Shown here piece after piece: positions 1-8,831 of a stretch of 9,060 bases of DNA; the stretch's first letter is position 1; each line of letters begins with the position of its first letter. Both the position numbers and the translations under genes were made by a program. A model generated the notes under the pieces. That model ran no database searches and was not told where the DNA came from. It was given only the letters and a program-made list of their open reading frames with translations. Source of the DNA: Pseudomonas sp. (GTDB lineage: Bacteria; Pseudomonadota; Gammaproteobacteria; Pseudomonadales; Pseudomonadaceae); NCBI GenBank assembly GCA_026398835.1, contig JAPLSD010000857.1, positions 1 to 9,060 on the forward strand, in the 5' to 3' direction.

Positions 1-57
1 AAACCGGCGTATATCGCTGAACCATTGTCTCTGTGCTTCGTCTGACACATGCCTGAG

Positions 58-81
58 GCGAAACAGCGTTTGCTGTTTCGC
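58..81. repeat. 10-bp perfect hairpin in leader of MORN/C13 operon
   Basis: GCGAAACAGC at 58-67 is followed by the 4-base loop GTTT and its exact reverse complement GCTGTTTCGC at 72-81. Neither side has a run of T after the stem, so it is not a clear intrinsic terminator. It may end a transcript entering from the left, or be a protein-binding or REP-like palindrome. The palindrome is seen directly; its role is unknown. Confidence 0.6.
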
Positions 82-106
82 TCGCCCCTTATACTCGCCC
101 CTTATA
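81..106. repeat. 13-bp exact tandem duplication with TA-rich boxes
   Basis: CTCGCCCCTTATA at 81-93 is repeated without interruption at 94-106. The second copy runs into the perfect 10-bp palindrome CTTATATAAG at 101-110. Each copy supplies a -10-like hexamer (TATACT at 90-95, TATATA at 103-108), so this may be the promoter zone of the downstream gene at 158. No well-spaced -35 box is visible, so the promoter reading is only a guess. Confidence 0.6.
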
Positions 107-157
107 TAAGACTTATAGCTGCGGCATACTCGGTCGCCTAATTGCCCGGATCCCGCT

Positions 158-1876
158 ATGCGCTCACTTGCACCCCTTGCTCTGACCCTGTTACTCACCG
201 CGTGCAGTGACGGCGAATCGCTGTTGCCACCCGATGCCCGCTTGCCGGACGGCGGGCGCTATCGCGGTGATTTAATCAACGGGTTGTTGCAGGGTCAGGG
301 CCGTATCGACTATCCAAATGGCAGCTGGTACGCCGGTCAGTTCGACAAGGGCCAGTGGCATGGCCAGGGCGAGTGGCACGGTAGCAATGGCGAGGCGTAC
401 ATCGGGCAGTTCCAGCAAGGTCTGTTCGATGGCCAAGGCACCCTGACCACCAGTGGCAGCAGCTACACCGGCGGTTTCAAGCTCGGTCGGCGTGAAGGCG
501 AAGGCACCCTCAAAGAAGGCGGCATGACCTACCGCGGTGAATTCAAGACAGACGAATATTCCGGGCTCGGCCGTCTGGAACTCGAAGACGGCAGCCAATA
601 TCAGGGCCAGTTCGCCCACGGCAAACCCAACGGCGAAGGCCAGCGCAGCGACATCAGCGGCAACCAGTTCACCGGCCATTTCGTCGATGGCCAACTGGAA
701 GGCAACGGCACCTTCAATAGCGCCGAGGGCGACATGTACGTCGGCGGCTTCAAGCAGAACCAGTTGCACGGCAAAGGCCGCTACGAAAACGCCGACGGTG
801 ATGTCTGGATTGGCCAGTTCAAAGAAGGTGCACTGAGCGGTAAAGGTGAACTGATCGGCGTCGACGGCAGCCATTACATCGGGCAGTTCAGTGACTGGCG
901 CTTTACAGGCCTTGGCCGCTTGAACCTCAGCGATGGCAGTTTTTATATCGGCGAGTTCGACAGCGACAGCTATCAAGGCCACGGCACTCTGGCGCTTCAC
1001 GATGGCACCGTTCAAAGTGGCTATTGGGTCAACGGCCAGCGGGTTCGCGATGCCGATGGCAAGCTGCTGCCGGACACTCTCGAGGTCGGCTTGCTGGCTC
1101 AAGGTCGCTTGCTCGAACAAGCCCTGGCCGACGTGCCCGCCTCCACCCCGGTGGTCGAGCTGTACAGCCTGACGCTGGCCGGTGACGGCAAACAAAGTGT
1201 GTTCCTGCGCGAGGCCGACTACGTCAGCAACATGCTCACCAATCGCTTTGGCGCCTATGGCCGGATCCGCCTGGTCAACCACCGCGACCACCTCGGCGAT
1301 CGCCCCATGGCGACCCGAGAAAGCCTGCGACGCGCGGCATTGACCCTGGCCGAACGCAGCGGTCCGGAAGACTTGATATTCATCTACCTGACCAGCCACG
1401 GTACTCACGAACATGAACTGGTGCTGGACGAGCCGCGTCTGGAACTCGCGGACCTGCCGGCCGACGAGTTGGCCACCGTACTCGCACCCTTGAAAAATCG
1501 CGACAAGATCATTGTGATCTCGGCCTGCTACTCTGGCGGTTTCATCCCCGCGCTCAAAGATGACCGGACGCTGATCATGACCGCTTCGCGGGCGGATCGG
1601 GTGTCTTTCGGTTGCTCGGAAGAAGCGGATTTCACCTACTTCGGCGACGCACTGTTCGCCCAGGCCCTGAACCAGACCGACGACCTGCTGCAAGCCTTCA
1701 CCCTGGCCAAGGCGACCGTCGCCGAACGCGAGCAAGCGGACAACTTCGAAGCCTCGGAACCACAGATCTGGGCACCCAAGGGGGTCCTTGCTCGCTGGCA
1801 GCTGCTACGCAAGCAGCAAGCACGAAAGGCACTCGAAAGTACCTCACTCAATAACAAGGCGGCAAAGACCAACTAA
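158..1876 (+). CDS. MORN-repeat lipoprotein with C-terminal C13 (legumain/caspase-like) peptidase domain
   Basis: The 572-residue product begins with a lipoprotein signal peptide: a hydrophobic core and lipobox L13-T14-A15-C16, so mature Cys16 should be lipidated and the protein exported. Residues about 35-295 form MORN repeats of the type Y-x-G-x-F...G-x-G at a 22-23 residue period. Repeat starts fall at 35, 58, 81, 103, 125, 148, 171, 194, 217, 240 and 263, with a degenerate twelfth near 286. A linker leads to a peptidase C13-like domain (about 335-545). There a beta strand plus TSHG places a candidate catalytic His at 414, and a second strand plus SACYSGG places the nucleophile Cys at 457, the family's His/Cys spacing. 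Both catalytic residues are intact, so an active cysteine protease anchored in the envelope is plausible. Substrate and role are unknown. ATG 158 has only a weak ribosome-binding site, but it is the start that yields a complete signal peptide. The next gene starts 28 bp downstream, suggesting an operon. Confidence 0.88.
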   Translation: MRSLAPLALTLLLTACSDGESLLPPDARLPDGGRYRGDLINGLLQGQGRIDYPNGSWYAGQFDKGQWHGQGEWHGSNGEAYIGQFQQGLFDGQGTLTTSGSSYTGGFKLGRREGEGTLKEGGMTYRGEFKTDEYSGLGRLELEDGSQYQGQFAHGKPNGEGQRSDISGNQFTGHFVDGQLEGNGTFNSAEGDMYVGGFKQNQLHGKGRYENADGDVWIGQFKEGALSGKGELIGVDGSHYIGQFSDWRFTGLGRLNLSDGSFYIGEFDSDSYQGHGTLALHDGTVQSGYWVNGQRVRDADGKLLPDTLEVGLLAQGRLLEQALADVPASTPVVELYSLTLAGDGKQSVFLREADYVSNMLTNRFGAYGRIRLVNHRDHLGDRPMATRESLRRAALTLAERSGPEDLIFIYLTSHGTHEHELVLDEPRLELADLPADELATVLAPLKNRDKIIVISACYSGGFIPALKDDRTLIMTASRADRVSFGCSEEADFTYFGDALFAQALNQTDDLLQAFTLAKATVAEREQADNFEASEPQIWAPKGVLARWQLLRKQQARKALESTSLNNKAAKTN

Positions 1877-1890
1877 GCTGAATCAGTATC

Positions 1891-1897
1891 AAGGGAG
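1891..1897 (+). promoter_or_regulatory. Shine-Dalgarno site fixing the oxidoreductase start
   Basis: AAGGGAG lies 7 bases before ATG 1905. The frame is open further upstream to an ATG at 1788, but that start is inside the preceding gene, lacks such a site, and would place 39 atypical residues ahead of the nucleotide-binding fold. The site therefore selects 1905. Confidence 0.75.
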
Positions 1898-1904
1898 AAA
1901 CACT

Positions 1905-2546
1905 ATGTACTTGACGCCTCAGCATGTTTTGCTTGCCGGAGCCACCGGACTGACCGGTGAACATCTACTCGACCGGCTGCTCAATGAGCCGACGATTACC
2001 CGTGTATTGGCACCCTCACGCCGGCCCTTGGCCAAGCATCCTCACCTGGAAAACCCGGTGGGCGACCCCGCAGTAGTTCTCCCACAGCTCAGTGGACGCG
2101 TCGATCTCGCTTTCTGCTGTCTGGGCACTACCATCAAAAAGGCCGGCTCCGAGCAAGCCTTTCGGGCGGTGGACTTAGACCTGGTCGTGGCCTTCGGCAA
2201 ACGCGCCCGGGAGATGGGCGCACGGCATCTGATCGTGATCAGCGCCATCGGTGCCGATCGGAGGTCCTCGGTGCTCTACAACCGAGTCAAAGGCGAAATG
2301 GAATATGCCTTGAAGGCCCAGGACTGGCCGCAGCTGACCATCGTCCGCCCTTCCCTTTTGCTGGGTGAGCGTCTGGAACCACGTCTGGCCGAACAACTGG
2401 CCGCACCATTTTCCAGACTGTTACCCGGCAAATACCACGGCATCGAAGCCTGCCAACTGGTCCGGGCCATGTGGCGTCTTGCACTGGAAGAACAGGATGG
2501 GGTGCGAATCGTCGAGTCGGATGAGTTGCGCAAACTCGGCAAATAA
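1905..2546 (+). CDS. TIP30/HTATIP2-like NAD(P)-binding oxidoreductase (atypical SDR family)
   Basis: The 213-residue protein opens with a Rossmann beta strand and the nucleotide-binding motif GATGLTG at residues 12-18. A strand ending in ISAIGA carries Ser113, and Tyr125-x-x-x-Lys129 (YNRVK) follows with the spacing of the SDR catalytic triad. The C-terminal half has the [12 protein letters not shown] stretch and the [11 protein letters not shown] segment usual in the NAD(P)H-binding TIP30/HTATIP2-like group. No signal peptide is seen, so it is cytoplasmic. The substrate is unknown, and many members of this group have no assigned reaction. It follows the MORN/C13 lipoprotein gene by 28 bp on the same strand, so co-transcription is likely, although nothing in either protein ties them functionally. 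A palindromic repeat begins 6 bp after the stop and separates it from the convergent lipoprotein gene. Confidence 0.85.
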   Translation: MYLTPQHVLLAGATGLTGEHLLDRLLNEPTITRVLAPSRRPLAKHPHLENPVGDPAVVLPQLSGRVDLAFCCLGTTIKKAGSEQAFRAVDLDLVVAFGKRAREMGARHLIVISAIGADRRSSVLYNRVKGEMEYALKAQDWPQLTIVRPSLLLGERLEPRLAEQLAAPFSRLLPGKYHGIEACQLVRAMWRLALEEQDGVRIVESDELRKLGK

Positions 2547-2551
2547 CCCGA

Positions 2552-2575
2552 GATCGTTCCCACGCGGGAACGATC
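2552..2575. repeat. Compact palindromic intergenic repeat, copy 1 (possible bidirectional terminator)
   Basis: GATCGTTCCC (2552-2561), loop ACGC, then the exact reverse complement GGGAACGATC (2566-2575): a perfect 10-bp stem in the 33-bp gap between two convergent genes. Its arms match the outer arm of the longer element at 4931-4980, so it belongs to the same dispersed palindrome family of fluorescent pseudomonads. A hairpin between converging genes could terminate or insulate transcription from both sides, although there is no clear T-run. Confidence 0.75.
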
Positions 2576-2579
2576 AGTC

Positions 2580-2864
2580 TCAGAGCCCACCCGTTGCCTG
2601 AAACCCAACCCCCATCACCGTCAACAACGACAGCGGTAACAGCAAGGTGTCGAGCAACGCGCTGGCCGGTAGATCGACGCCCGGATAGCTCGGCGCTTCG
2701 GCGCCGAAACGGTCCATGGCACAGCACCCGCCTTGTATCGCATACAAATCCAGACGCGTGCCCGAATACACGAGCGGCGCCCCCGGTTTGGCGGCGTCCA
2801 GGGTTCGTGCCGTGGCGCAGCCGCCCAATTGCAGGGCCAGGACAATACTCAGCAGCTTATTCAT
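2580..2864 (-). CDS. YceK/YidQ family lipoprotein
   Basis: This is a 94-residue small lipoprotein. Its signal peptide ends in lipobox L13-G14-G15-C16. The mature part contains the features I associate with the YceK/YidQ (DUF1375) family: a Y-S-G-T-R-x-D motif near residue 33, a central Cys/Pro-containing segment, and a C-terminal [18 protein letters not shown] stretch in which D-x-P-x-S-x-x-x-D-T-x-x-L-P is typical. The function of the family is not established; location is inferred to be the inner leaflet of the outer membrane or the periplasmic face of the inner membrane. Its ATG overlaps the last 8 bases of ubiX, so it is probably translationally coupled and the last gene of the mpl-ubiX operon. 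A recognisable ribosome-binding site is weak, consistent with coupling. Confidence 0.85.
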   Translation of the reverse strand: MNKLLSIVLALQLGGCATARTLDAAKPGAPLVYSGTRLDLYAIQGGCCAMDRFGAEAPSYPGVDLPASALLDTLLLPLSLLTVMGVGFQATGGL

Positions 2865-3489
2865 CGCTGCTCAAATGGTGTTCGCCCCAACGCGGCAGCA
2901 TGTCTTGCGGGATGTTCAGCAGATTGAGAATCCGCGCCACGACGAAGTCGATCAAGTCATCGATGGTTTGTGGCTGGTGATAGAAACCCGGCGAAGCCGG
3001 CAGGATGGTCACGCCCATGTTCGACAGCTTGAGCATGTTTTCCAGGTGGATGCTGGAATACGGCGCTTCACGGGGCACCAGAATCAGCTGACGACGCTCC
3101 TTCAGCGTGACGTCCGCGGCGCGCTCGATCAGGTTGTTGCACGCCCCCGTGGCGATCGCCGACAAGGTCCCGGTGGAGCACGGCACCACCACCATCGCAC
3201 TCGGCGAGCCGGAACCGGAGGCCACGGGTGACATCCAGTCTTCCTTGCCATACACGCGAATCTGCCCGGCGGCGGCACCGGTGTATTCGGTGAGGAAGGC
3301 CTGCATCATCTGAGTTTTCGGTGGCAGTGTAACGTCGGTCTCGGTGGCCATGACCAGTTGCGCGGCTTTCGAGATCAGGAAATGCACCTCCCGGTCTTCG
3401 CGCACCAGGCAGTCAAGCAGGCGCAAACCGTATTGCGCGCCGGAGGCACCGGTCATTGCCAGGGTGATGCGTTCCGGGCTGTTGTTCAT
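2857..3489 (-). CDS. ubiX: Flavin prenyltransferase UbiX
   Basis: UbiX joins a dimethylallyl group from dimethylallyl monophosphate to reduced FMN, making the prenylated FMN cofactor used by UbiD-type decarboxylases, including the one in ubiquinone biosynthesis. The 210-residue length is normal for the family. Visible signatures are the N-terminal flavoprotein strand and T-G-A-S-G-A at 13-18, the [16 protein letters not shown] flavin/phosphate-binding segment in the middle, the [12 protein letters not shown] helix, the LVPREAPYS strand, and the conserved [20 protein letters not shown]-terminal region. The protein is soluble and cytoplasmic, and the family forms a dodecamer. ATG 3489 overlaps the mpl stop codon in an ATGA arrangement, and the downstream lipoprotein gene overlaps its 3' end by 8 bases, so all three are likely translated from one message. 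Confusion with the paralogous Pad1/VdcB-type decarboxylase partner is possible in principle, but the mpl neighbour matches the chromosomal ubiX locus of pseudomonads. Confidence 0.96.
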   Translation of the reverse strand: MNNSPERITLAMTGASGAQYGLRLLDCLVREDREVHFLISKAAQLVMATETDVTLPPKTQMMQAFLTEYTGAAAGQIRVYGKEDWMSPVASGSGSPSAMVVVPCSTGTLSAIATGACNNLIERAADVTLKERRQLILVPREAPYSSIHLENMLKLSNMGVTILPASPGFYHQPQTIDDLIDFVVARILNLLNIPQDMLPRWGEHHLSSDE

Positions 3490-4835
3490 TGCAGCGCCTC
3501 GGCCAGTTTGCCGTGCAGGCCGCCGAAGCCGCCATTGCTCATAATAACCACGTGAGTGCCGGGTTTAGCCTGGCTTTTCACTCGATCGATGATGCCTTCC
3601 AGCGAGTCGCTGACGATCGATGGCACGGTGCACTTCGCCGCGGTCGCGCCCAGATCCCAGCCGAGGTTGGCGGGCGAGTACCAGATCACCTGATCGGCAT
3701 CGACCACGCTTTCCGGCAAACCATCACGGTGCGCGCCGAGTTTCATGGAGTTGGAGCGCGGCTCGATGATCGCGATCAATGGCGCGTCGCCGATGCGTTT
3801 ACGCAGGCCATCGAGGGTGGTGGCAATCGCGGTCGGGTGGTGAGCGAAGTCGTCGTAGATGGTGACACCATGGACTTCGGCCACTTTCTCCATACGACGC
3901 TTAACGCTTTTGAAGGCGCTCAACGCGGCAATGCCCATGGACGGTACGACGCCGACATGCCGCGCCGCAGCCAGGGTCGCGAGAGCGTTAGCGACGTTGT
4001 GCTGACCGGTCATGTCCCACTCGACCACGCCTTGGGCAACGCCTTCGAACATCACTTCAAACTTCGAGCCGTCTTCGCTGAGCAACTTGACCTGCCATTG
4101 ACCGCCGACGCCGGTGGTTTGCACTGGGGTCCAGCAGCCCATCTCGATGACCCGCTGCAACGCAGGCTCAGTGGTCGGATGGATCACCAGACCTTCGCTC
4201 GGGATGGTCCGTACCAAGTGGTGGAACTGGCGCTCGATGGCTGGCAGATCGGGGAAGATGTCGGCGTGATCGAACTCAAGATTGTTCAGGATCGCCGTCC
4301 GTGGGCGGTAGTGAACGAATTTGGAGCGCTTGTCGAAAAAGGCGCTGTCATATTCATCGGCTTCGACCACGAAGAACGGCGTATCGCCCAAGCGCGCCGA
4401 CACGGCAAAGTTCTGTGGCACGCCGCCGATCAGGAAGCCCGGGCTCATGCCCGCGTGCTCCAGCACCCAGGCGAGCATGCTGCTGGTGGTGGTTTTACCG
4501 TGAGTCCCGGCAACCGCCAGCACCCAGCGACCTTGCAGCACATGATCGGCCAGCCATTGCGGACCGGAAACGTAGGGCAGGCCTTTGTTCAGCACGTATT
4601 CAACCGCCGGGTTACCGCGCGACAGCGCATTGCCGATCACCACCAGATCCGGCGCCGGATCGAGTTGGGCGGGATCGTAGCCCTGTGTCAGCTCAATGCC
4701 CTGAGCCTGCAATTGCGTGCTCATCGGCGGATAGACGTTGGCATCGGAGCCGGTCACGTGATGGCCCAGCTCTTTGGCCAGTACCGCCAACGAACCCATG
4801 AATGTGCCGCAAATACCAAGAATATGAATGTGCAT
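3486..4835 (-). CDS. mpl: UDP-N-acetylmuramate:L-alanyl-gamma-D-glutamyl-meso-diaminopimelate ligase (murein tripeptide ligase)
   Basis: Mpl recycles cell-wall tripeptide: it ligates L-Ala-gamma-D-Glu-meso-Dap to UDP-MurNAc using ATP in the cytoplasm, bypassing MurC, MurD and MurE. The 449-residue protein has the Mur-ligase order of domains. A UDP-binding N-terminal domain contains GICGTFMG at 8-15. The central ATPase domain has the P-loop GTHGKTT at 110-116, [16 protein letters not shown] from about 159, and [10 protein letters not shown] at 277-286. The C-terminal domain has [10 protein letters not shown] at 327-336 and [10 protein letters not shown] at 358-367. The motif [13 protein letters not shown] and the Dap-type DDFAHHPTA separate Mpl from MurC. 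The frame extends upstream to 4889, but those 18 residues are not family-like, whereas ATG 4835 has a GAGG site 6 bases upstream. It overlaps ubiX by 4 bases (ATGA) and is the first gene of the operon. Confidence 0.96.
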   Translation of the reverse strand: MHIHILGICGTFMGSLAVLAKELGHHVTGSDANVYPPMSTQLQAQGIELTQGYDPAQLDPAPDLVVIGNALSRGNPAVEYVLNKGLPYVSGPQWLADHVLQGRWVLAVAGTHGKTTTSSMLAWVLEHAGMSPGFLIGGVPQNFAVSARLGDTPFFVVEADEYDSAFFDKRSKFVHYRPRTAILNNLEFDHADIFPDLPAIERQFHHLVRTIPSEGLVIHPTTEPALQRVIEMGCWTPVQTTGVGGQWQVKLLSEDGSKFEVMFEGVAQGVVEWDMTGQHNVANALATLAAARHVGVVPSMGIAALSAFKSVKRRMEKVAEVHGVTIYDDFAHHPTAIATTLDGLRKRIGDAPLIAIIEPRSNSMKLGAHRDGLPESVVDADQVIWYSPANLGWDLGATAAKCTVPSIVSDSLEGIIDRVKSQAKPGTHVVIMSNGGFGGLHGKLAEALQ

Positions 4836-4841
4836 AGTCGA

Positions 4842-4845
4842 CCTC
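4842..4845 (-). promoter_or_regulatory. Ribosome-binding site deciding the mpl start
   Basis: On the minus strand GAGG precedes ATG 4835 by six bases (TCGACT). This supports 4835 rather than the upstream in-frame ATG at 4889, which would add 18 residues not seen in Mpl proteins. Confidence 0.7.
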
Positions 4846-4930
4846 GTAAAACATCGAGGCAGGTTAGCGTAGGGTGGGGAAATTCGCACTCTTTAGGTGA
4901 CGGGGCTAAATGGCCATTGATGATTGAAGT

Positions 4931-4980
4931 GGACGCGGAGCGTCCAGGGCGGCATTCCCACGCAGAGCGTGGGAACGATC
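4931..4980. repeat. Two-hairpin palindromic intergenic repeat, copy 2
   Basis: Hairpin one is GGACGC (4931-4936), loop GGA, GCGTCC (4940-4945). Hairpin two is TTCCCACGC (4955-4963), loop AGA, GCGTGGGAA (4967-4975), followed by CGATC. The outer arm GGGAACGATC (4971-4980) is identical to an arm of the 2552-2575 element. The unit abuts the 3' end of eatR (stop at 4983) and lies upstream of mpl. In fluorescent pseudomonads such repeats are dispersed REP-like elements. This one may also stabilise or end the eatR transcript. The rest of the 147-bp gap (4836-4930) shows no convincing promoter to my eye, though an mpl promoter must lie in or beyond it. Confidence 0.8.
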
Positions 4981-4982
4981 AA

Positions 4983-6899
<1,917 letters not shown>

Positions 6900-6996
6900 T
6901 TCTTATTGTTCTCCCTGAGCGCTCAACTGCCTTGCGAAAGGTGACGCCCAGCATCCTCCAGCCCTCGACTTATTGCAATCGCGCCTCTACCGGCGA

Positions 6997-7057
6997 GTCA
7001 CAGGCTGTACCGCTTATGGCACAAAGTGTCACTCCGGCTGTGCCACAACTGTCACAC
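6997..7057. promoter_or_regulatory. Candidate EatR enhancer (UAS) cluster of ACA/TGT dyads
   Basis: Three dyads of the form ACA-N2-3-TGT occur in tandem: 7000-7008 (spacer GGC), 7021-7029 (spacer AAG) and 7045-7052 (spacer AC). Their centres are about 21 and 23.5 bp apart, near two helical turns. TGTCAC recurs at 7027-7032 and 7050-7055, and TGGCACA (7017-7023) is an inverted match to TGTGCCA (7039-7045). The cluster ends about 65 bp before the -24 box, the usual placement for enhancer sites of sigma54 activators. Assignment to EatR is inferred from position; no published EatR site was matched. Confidence 0.5.
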
Positions 7058-7087
7058 GTACCGTTTGCCCGCCACGCGCGAAATCCG

Positions 7088-7100
7088 CAACCCATTGATT
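7088..7100 (-). promoter_or_regulatory. IHF-binding site (perfect consensus match)
   Basis: The minus strand reads AATCAATGGGTTG, a full match to WATCAA-N4-TTR. It lies between the dyad cluster (6997-7057) and the -24/-12 element (7119-7135), where IHF bends DNA to bring a sigma54 activator to the polymerase. The surrounding sequence (7094-7106) is AT-rich, which favours binding. Confidence 0.6.
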
Positions 7101-7118
7101 TAATTGACCTTCAAAGCA

Positions 7119-7135
7119 CTGGCCCGACCTTTGCT
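7119..7135 (+). promoter_or_regulatory. Sigma54 (RpoN) -24/-12 promoter of the aldehyde dehydrogenase gene
   Basis: CTGGCCCGACCTTTGCT matches YTGGCACG-N4-TTGCW with one mismatch (C for A). GG at 7121-7122 and GC at 7133-7134 have the required 10 bases between them. Transcription would start near 7146, leaving a leader of about 55 bases with a strong AAGGAG at 7186-7191. The neighbouring gene encodes a sigma54 activator, which supports the call. Confidence 0.8.
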
Positions 7136-7200
7136 CTACGCTTTACAAGCGCAACAGCGCGTCCTCCCTAATAAGCACAAAAGCCAAGGAGATACCCACC

Positions 7201-8721
7201 ATGCGTTACGCTCACCCCGGTACTGAAGGCGCTATCGTTTCGTTCAAAAGCCAGTACGGTAACTACATCGGCGGCGAATTCGTCGCGCCTGTCAAAGGTC
7301 AGTACTTCACCAATACCTCGCCGGTCAACGGCCAACCCATTGCAGAATTCCCGCGCTCCACCGCCGAAGACATCGACAAAGCGCTGGACGCCGCCCACGC
7401 TGCAGCGCACGCCTGGGGCTCGACCTCGGCGCAGGCCCGCTCGCTGGTGCTGCTGAAAATCGCCGACCGCATCGAACAAAACCTGGAAATCCTCGCGGTC
7501 ACCGAAAGCTGGGACAACGGCAAAGCCGTACGCGAAACCCTGAACGCCGACATCCCGCTGGCCGCTGACCACTTCCGCTACTTCGCCGGCTGCATTCGCG
7601 CCCAGGAAGGCAGCGCCGCGGAAATCGACGGCAACACTGTCGCTTATCACATCCATGAACCACTGGGCGTGGTCGGGCAGATCATCCCGTGGAACTTCCC
7701 GATCCTGATGGCCGCCTGGAAACTCGCACCGGCCCTGGCCGCCGGTAACTGCGTCGTCCTCAAGCCTGCCGAGCAAACCCCGCTGGGCATTACGGTGTTG
7801 ATGGAACTCATTGGCGACCTGCTGCCACCGGGCGTGCTCAACGTAGTACAAGGTTTCGGCCGTGAAGCCGGTGAAGCCCTGGCCACCAGCAAACGCATCG
7901 CCAAGATCGCGTTCACAGGCTCCACCCCGGTCGGTTCGCACATCATGAAATGTGCAGCCGAAAACATCATTCCGTCGACCGTTGAACTGGGCGGCAAATC
8001 TCCGAACATCTTCTTCGCCGACATCATGCAAGCCGAACCGACCTTTATCGAAAAAGCGGCCGAAGGCCTGGTGCTGGCGTTCTTCAACCAGGGCGAAGTT
8101 TGCACCTGTCCATCACGCGCACTGGTGCAAGAGTCGATCTACGACGATTTCATGAAAGTGGTGATGAAGAAGGTCCTGCAGATCAAACGCGGCGACCCGT
8201 TGGACACCGACACCATGGTCGGCGCTCAAGCGTCCGAGCAGCAATTCGACAAGATCCTGTCCTACCTGGAAATCGCCAAGGGCGAAGGTGCCGAGCTGCT
8301 GACCGGCGGCAAGGTGGAAAAACTCGAAGGCAATCTTGCCAGCGGTTACTACATCCAGCCGACCCTGCTCAAGGGCACCAACAAGATGCGTGTGTTCCAG
8401 GAAGAAATCTTTGGCCCAGTGGTGAGCATCACCACCTTCAAGGACGAAGCCGAAGCCCTGGCGATTGCCAACGACACCGAGTTCGGCCTTGGCGCCGGCC
8501 TCTGGACCCGCGACATCAACCGCGCCTACCGCATGGGCCGGGCCATCAAGGCCGGTCGCGTCTGGACCAACTGCTACCACCTGTACCCGGCCCACGCCGC
8601 GTTCGGTGGCTACAAAAAATCCGGCGTCGGTCGTGAAACCCACAAAATGATGCTCGACCACTACCAACAGACGAAAAACCTGCTGGTCAGCTACGACATC
8701 AATCCACTGGGCTTCTTCTAA
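7201..8721 (+). CDS. NAD-dependent acetaldehyde dehydrogenase, AcoD/ExaC type
   Basis: This 506-residue class-I-like aldehyde dehydrogenase oxidises an aldehyde to the acid with NAD(P). Here acetaldehyde from ethanolamine ammonia-lyase is the likely substrate, giving acetate. Visible motifs are PWNFP at 163-167, LKPAEQTP at 187-194, the FTGST nucleotide-binding turn at 238-242, the general base Glu262 in VELGGKSPN, and the nucleophile Cys301 in [13 protein letters not shown], which aligns with the catalytic Cys of other ALDHs. EEIFGPV is at 401-407. The ending NPLGFF and the length are typical of the AcoD/ExaC subgroup. No signal peptide: cytoplasmic. AAGGAG lies 9 bases before the ATG. It is preceded by a sigma54 promoter and followed by the permease gene after 175 bp. 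The P. aeruginosa counterpart is PA4022. Annotation pipelines may call such genes exaC, but that name properly belongs to a different locus tied to ethanol oxidation, so I leave the symbol blank. Confidence 0.93.
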   Translation: MRYAHPGTEGAIVSFKSQYGNYIGGEFVAPVKGQYFTNTSPVNGQPIAEFPRSTAEDIDKALDAAHAAAHAWGSTSAQARSLVLLKIADRIEQNLEILAVTESWDNGKAVRETLNADIPLAADHFRYFAGCIRAQEGSAAEIDGNTVAYHIHEPLGVVGQIIPWNFPILMAAWKLAPALAAGNCVVLKPAEQTPLGITVLMELIGDLLPPGVLNVVQGFGREAGEALATSKRIAKIAFTGSTPVGSHIMKCAAENIIPSTVELGGKSPNIFFADIMQAEPTFIEKAAEGLVLAFFNQGEVCTCPSRALVQESIYDDFMKVVMKKVLQIKRGDPLDTDTMVGAQASEQQFDKILSYLEIAKGEGAELLTGGKVEKLEGNLASGYYIQPTLLKGTNKMRVFQEEIFGPVVSITTFKDEAEALAIANDTEFGLGAGLWTRDINRAYRMGRAIKAGRVWTNCYHLYPAHAAFGGYKKSGVGRETHKMMLDHYQQTKNLLVSYDINPLGFF

Positions 8722-8724
8722 GCC

Positions 8725-8752
8725 TGACAAGCGTTCCCTGTATAAAACATCC
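8725..8752 (+). repeat. Direct repeat, copy A
   Basis: AGCGTTCCCT (8730-8739), five variable bases, then AAACATCC (8745-8752), preceded by TGA. The same arrangement recurs exactly 96 bp downstream (8821-8848). The copy begins 4 bp after the dehydrogenase stop codon. The half-sites CTGACA (8724-8729) and TGTCAG (8754-8759) flank this copy only. Confidence 0.6.
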
Positions 8753-8776
8753 CTGTCAGACGCGGCCCCGGCCGCT

Positions 8777-8793
8777 CTGGCATGGGGTTTGCG
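8777..8793 (+). promoter_or_regulatory. Second sigma54 -24/-12 promoter, upstream of eat
   Basis: CTGGCATGGGGTTTGCG has GG at 8779-8780 and GC at 8791-8792 separated by exactly 10 bases. It fits YTGGCACG-N4-TTGCW except for T at the second C of the -24 box and G at the final W. Transcription would start near 8804, 93 bases before the permease ATG. It lies in the gap between two genes of the same catabolic pathway, next to a sigma54 activator gene, so it probably drives eat and downstream genes separately. Confidence 0.6.
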
Positions 8794-8807
8794 TGCGTGC
8801 CATTCAG

Positions 8808-8831
8808 AAAAAACGCTGCGTGAACAGCGTT
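8808..8831 (-). terminator. Intrinsic-terminator-like hairpin oriented on the minus strand
   Basis: AACGCTG (8812-8818), 6-base loop, CAGCGTT (8825-8831) form a perfect 7-bp stem. Read on the minus strand it is followed directly by the T-run from A8808-A8813. In the plus direction there is no T-run, so eat transcription should pass. No minus-strand gene ends here, so it may stop antisense transcription toward the dehydrogenase gene, or act as an mRNA leader structure for eat. Confidence 0.45.

Noticed and set aside
272..1735. 487-codon open frame on the minus strand opposite the MORN/C13 gene
   Set aside because: It is a mirror of the repetitive GC-rich MORN coding strand, has no ribosome-binding site, and its product resembles no family. 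The plus-strand protein has a lipobox, repeats and a catalytic dyad.
1788..1904. Upstream extension of the oxidoreductase to ATG 1788
   Set aside because: It overlaps the preceding gene, adds 39 residues unlike a Rossmann N-terminus, and ignores the AAGGGAG site before ATG 1905.
4836..4889. Upstream extension of mpl to ATG 4889
   Set aside because: The 18 added residues are not Mur-ligase-like, and the GAGG site fits ATG 4835.
4836..4930. Sigma70 promoter for mpl
   Set aside because: No pair of -35 and -10 boxes with acceptable match and spacing could be defended on the minus strand.
6932..7171. 79-codon plus-strand open frame in the eatR/dehydrogenase gap
   Set aside because: No convincing ribosome-binding site or family resemblance, and the stretch is occupied by the dyads, IHF site and sigma54 promoter.
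7168..8031. 287-codon minus-strand open frame opposite the aldehyde dehydrogenase gene
   Set aside because: Shadow of codon bias in a strongly recognised dehydrogenase gene. It also crosses the dehydrogenase start and ribosome-binding site.
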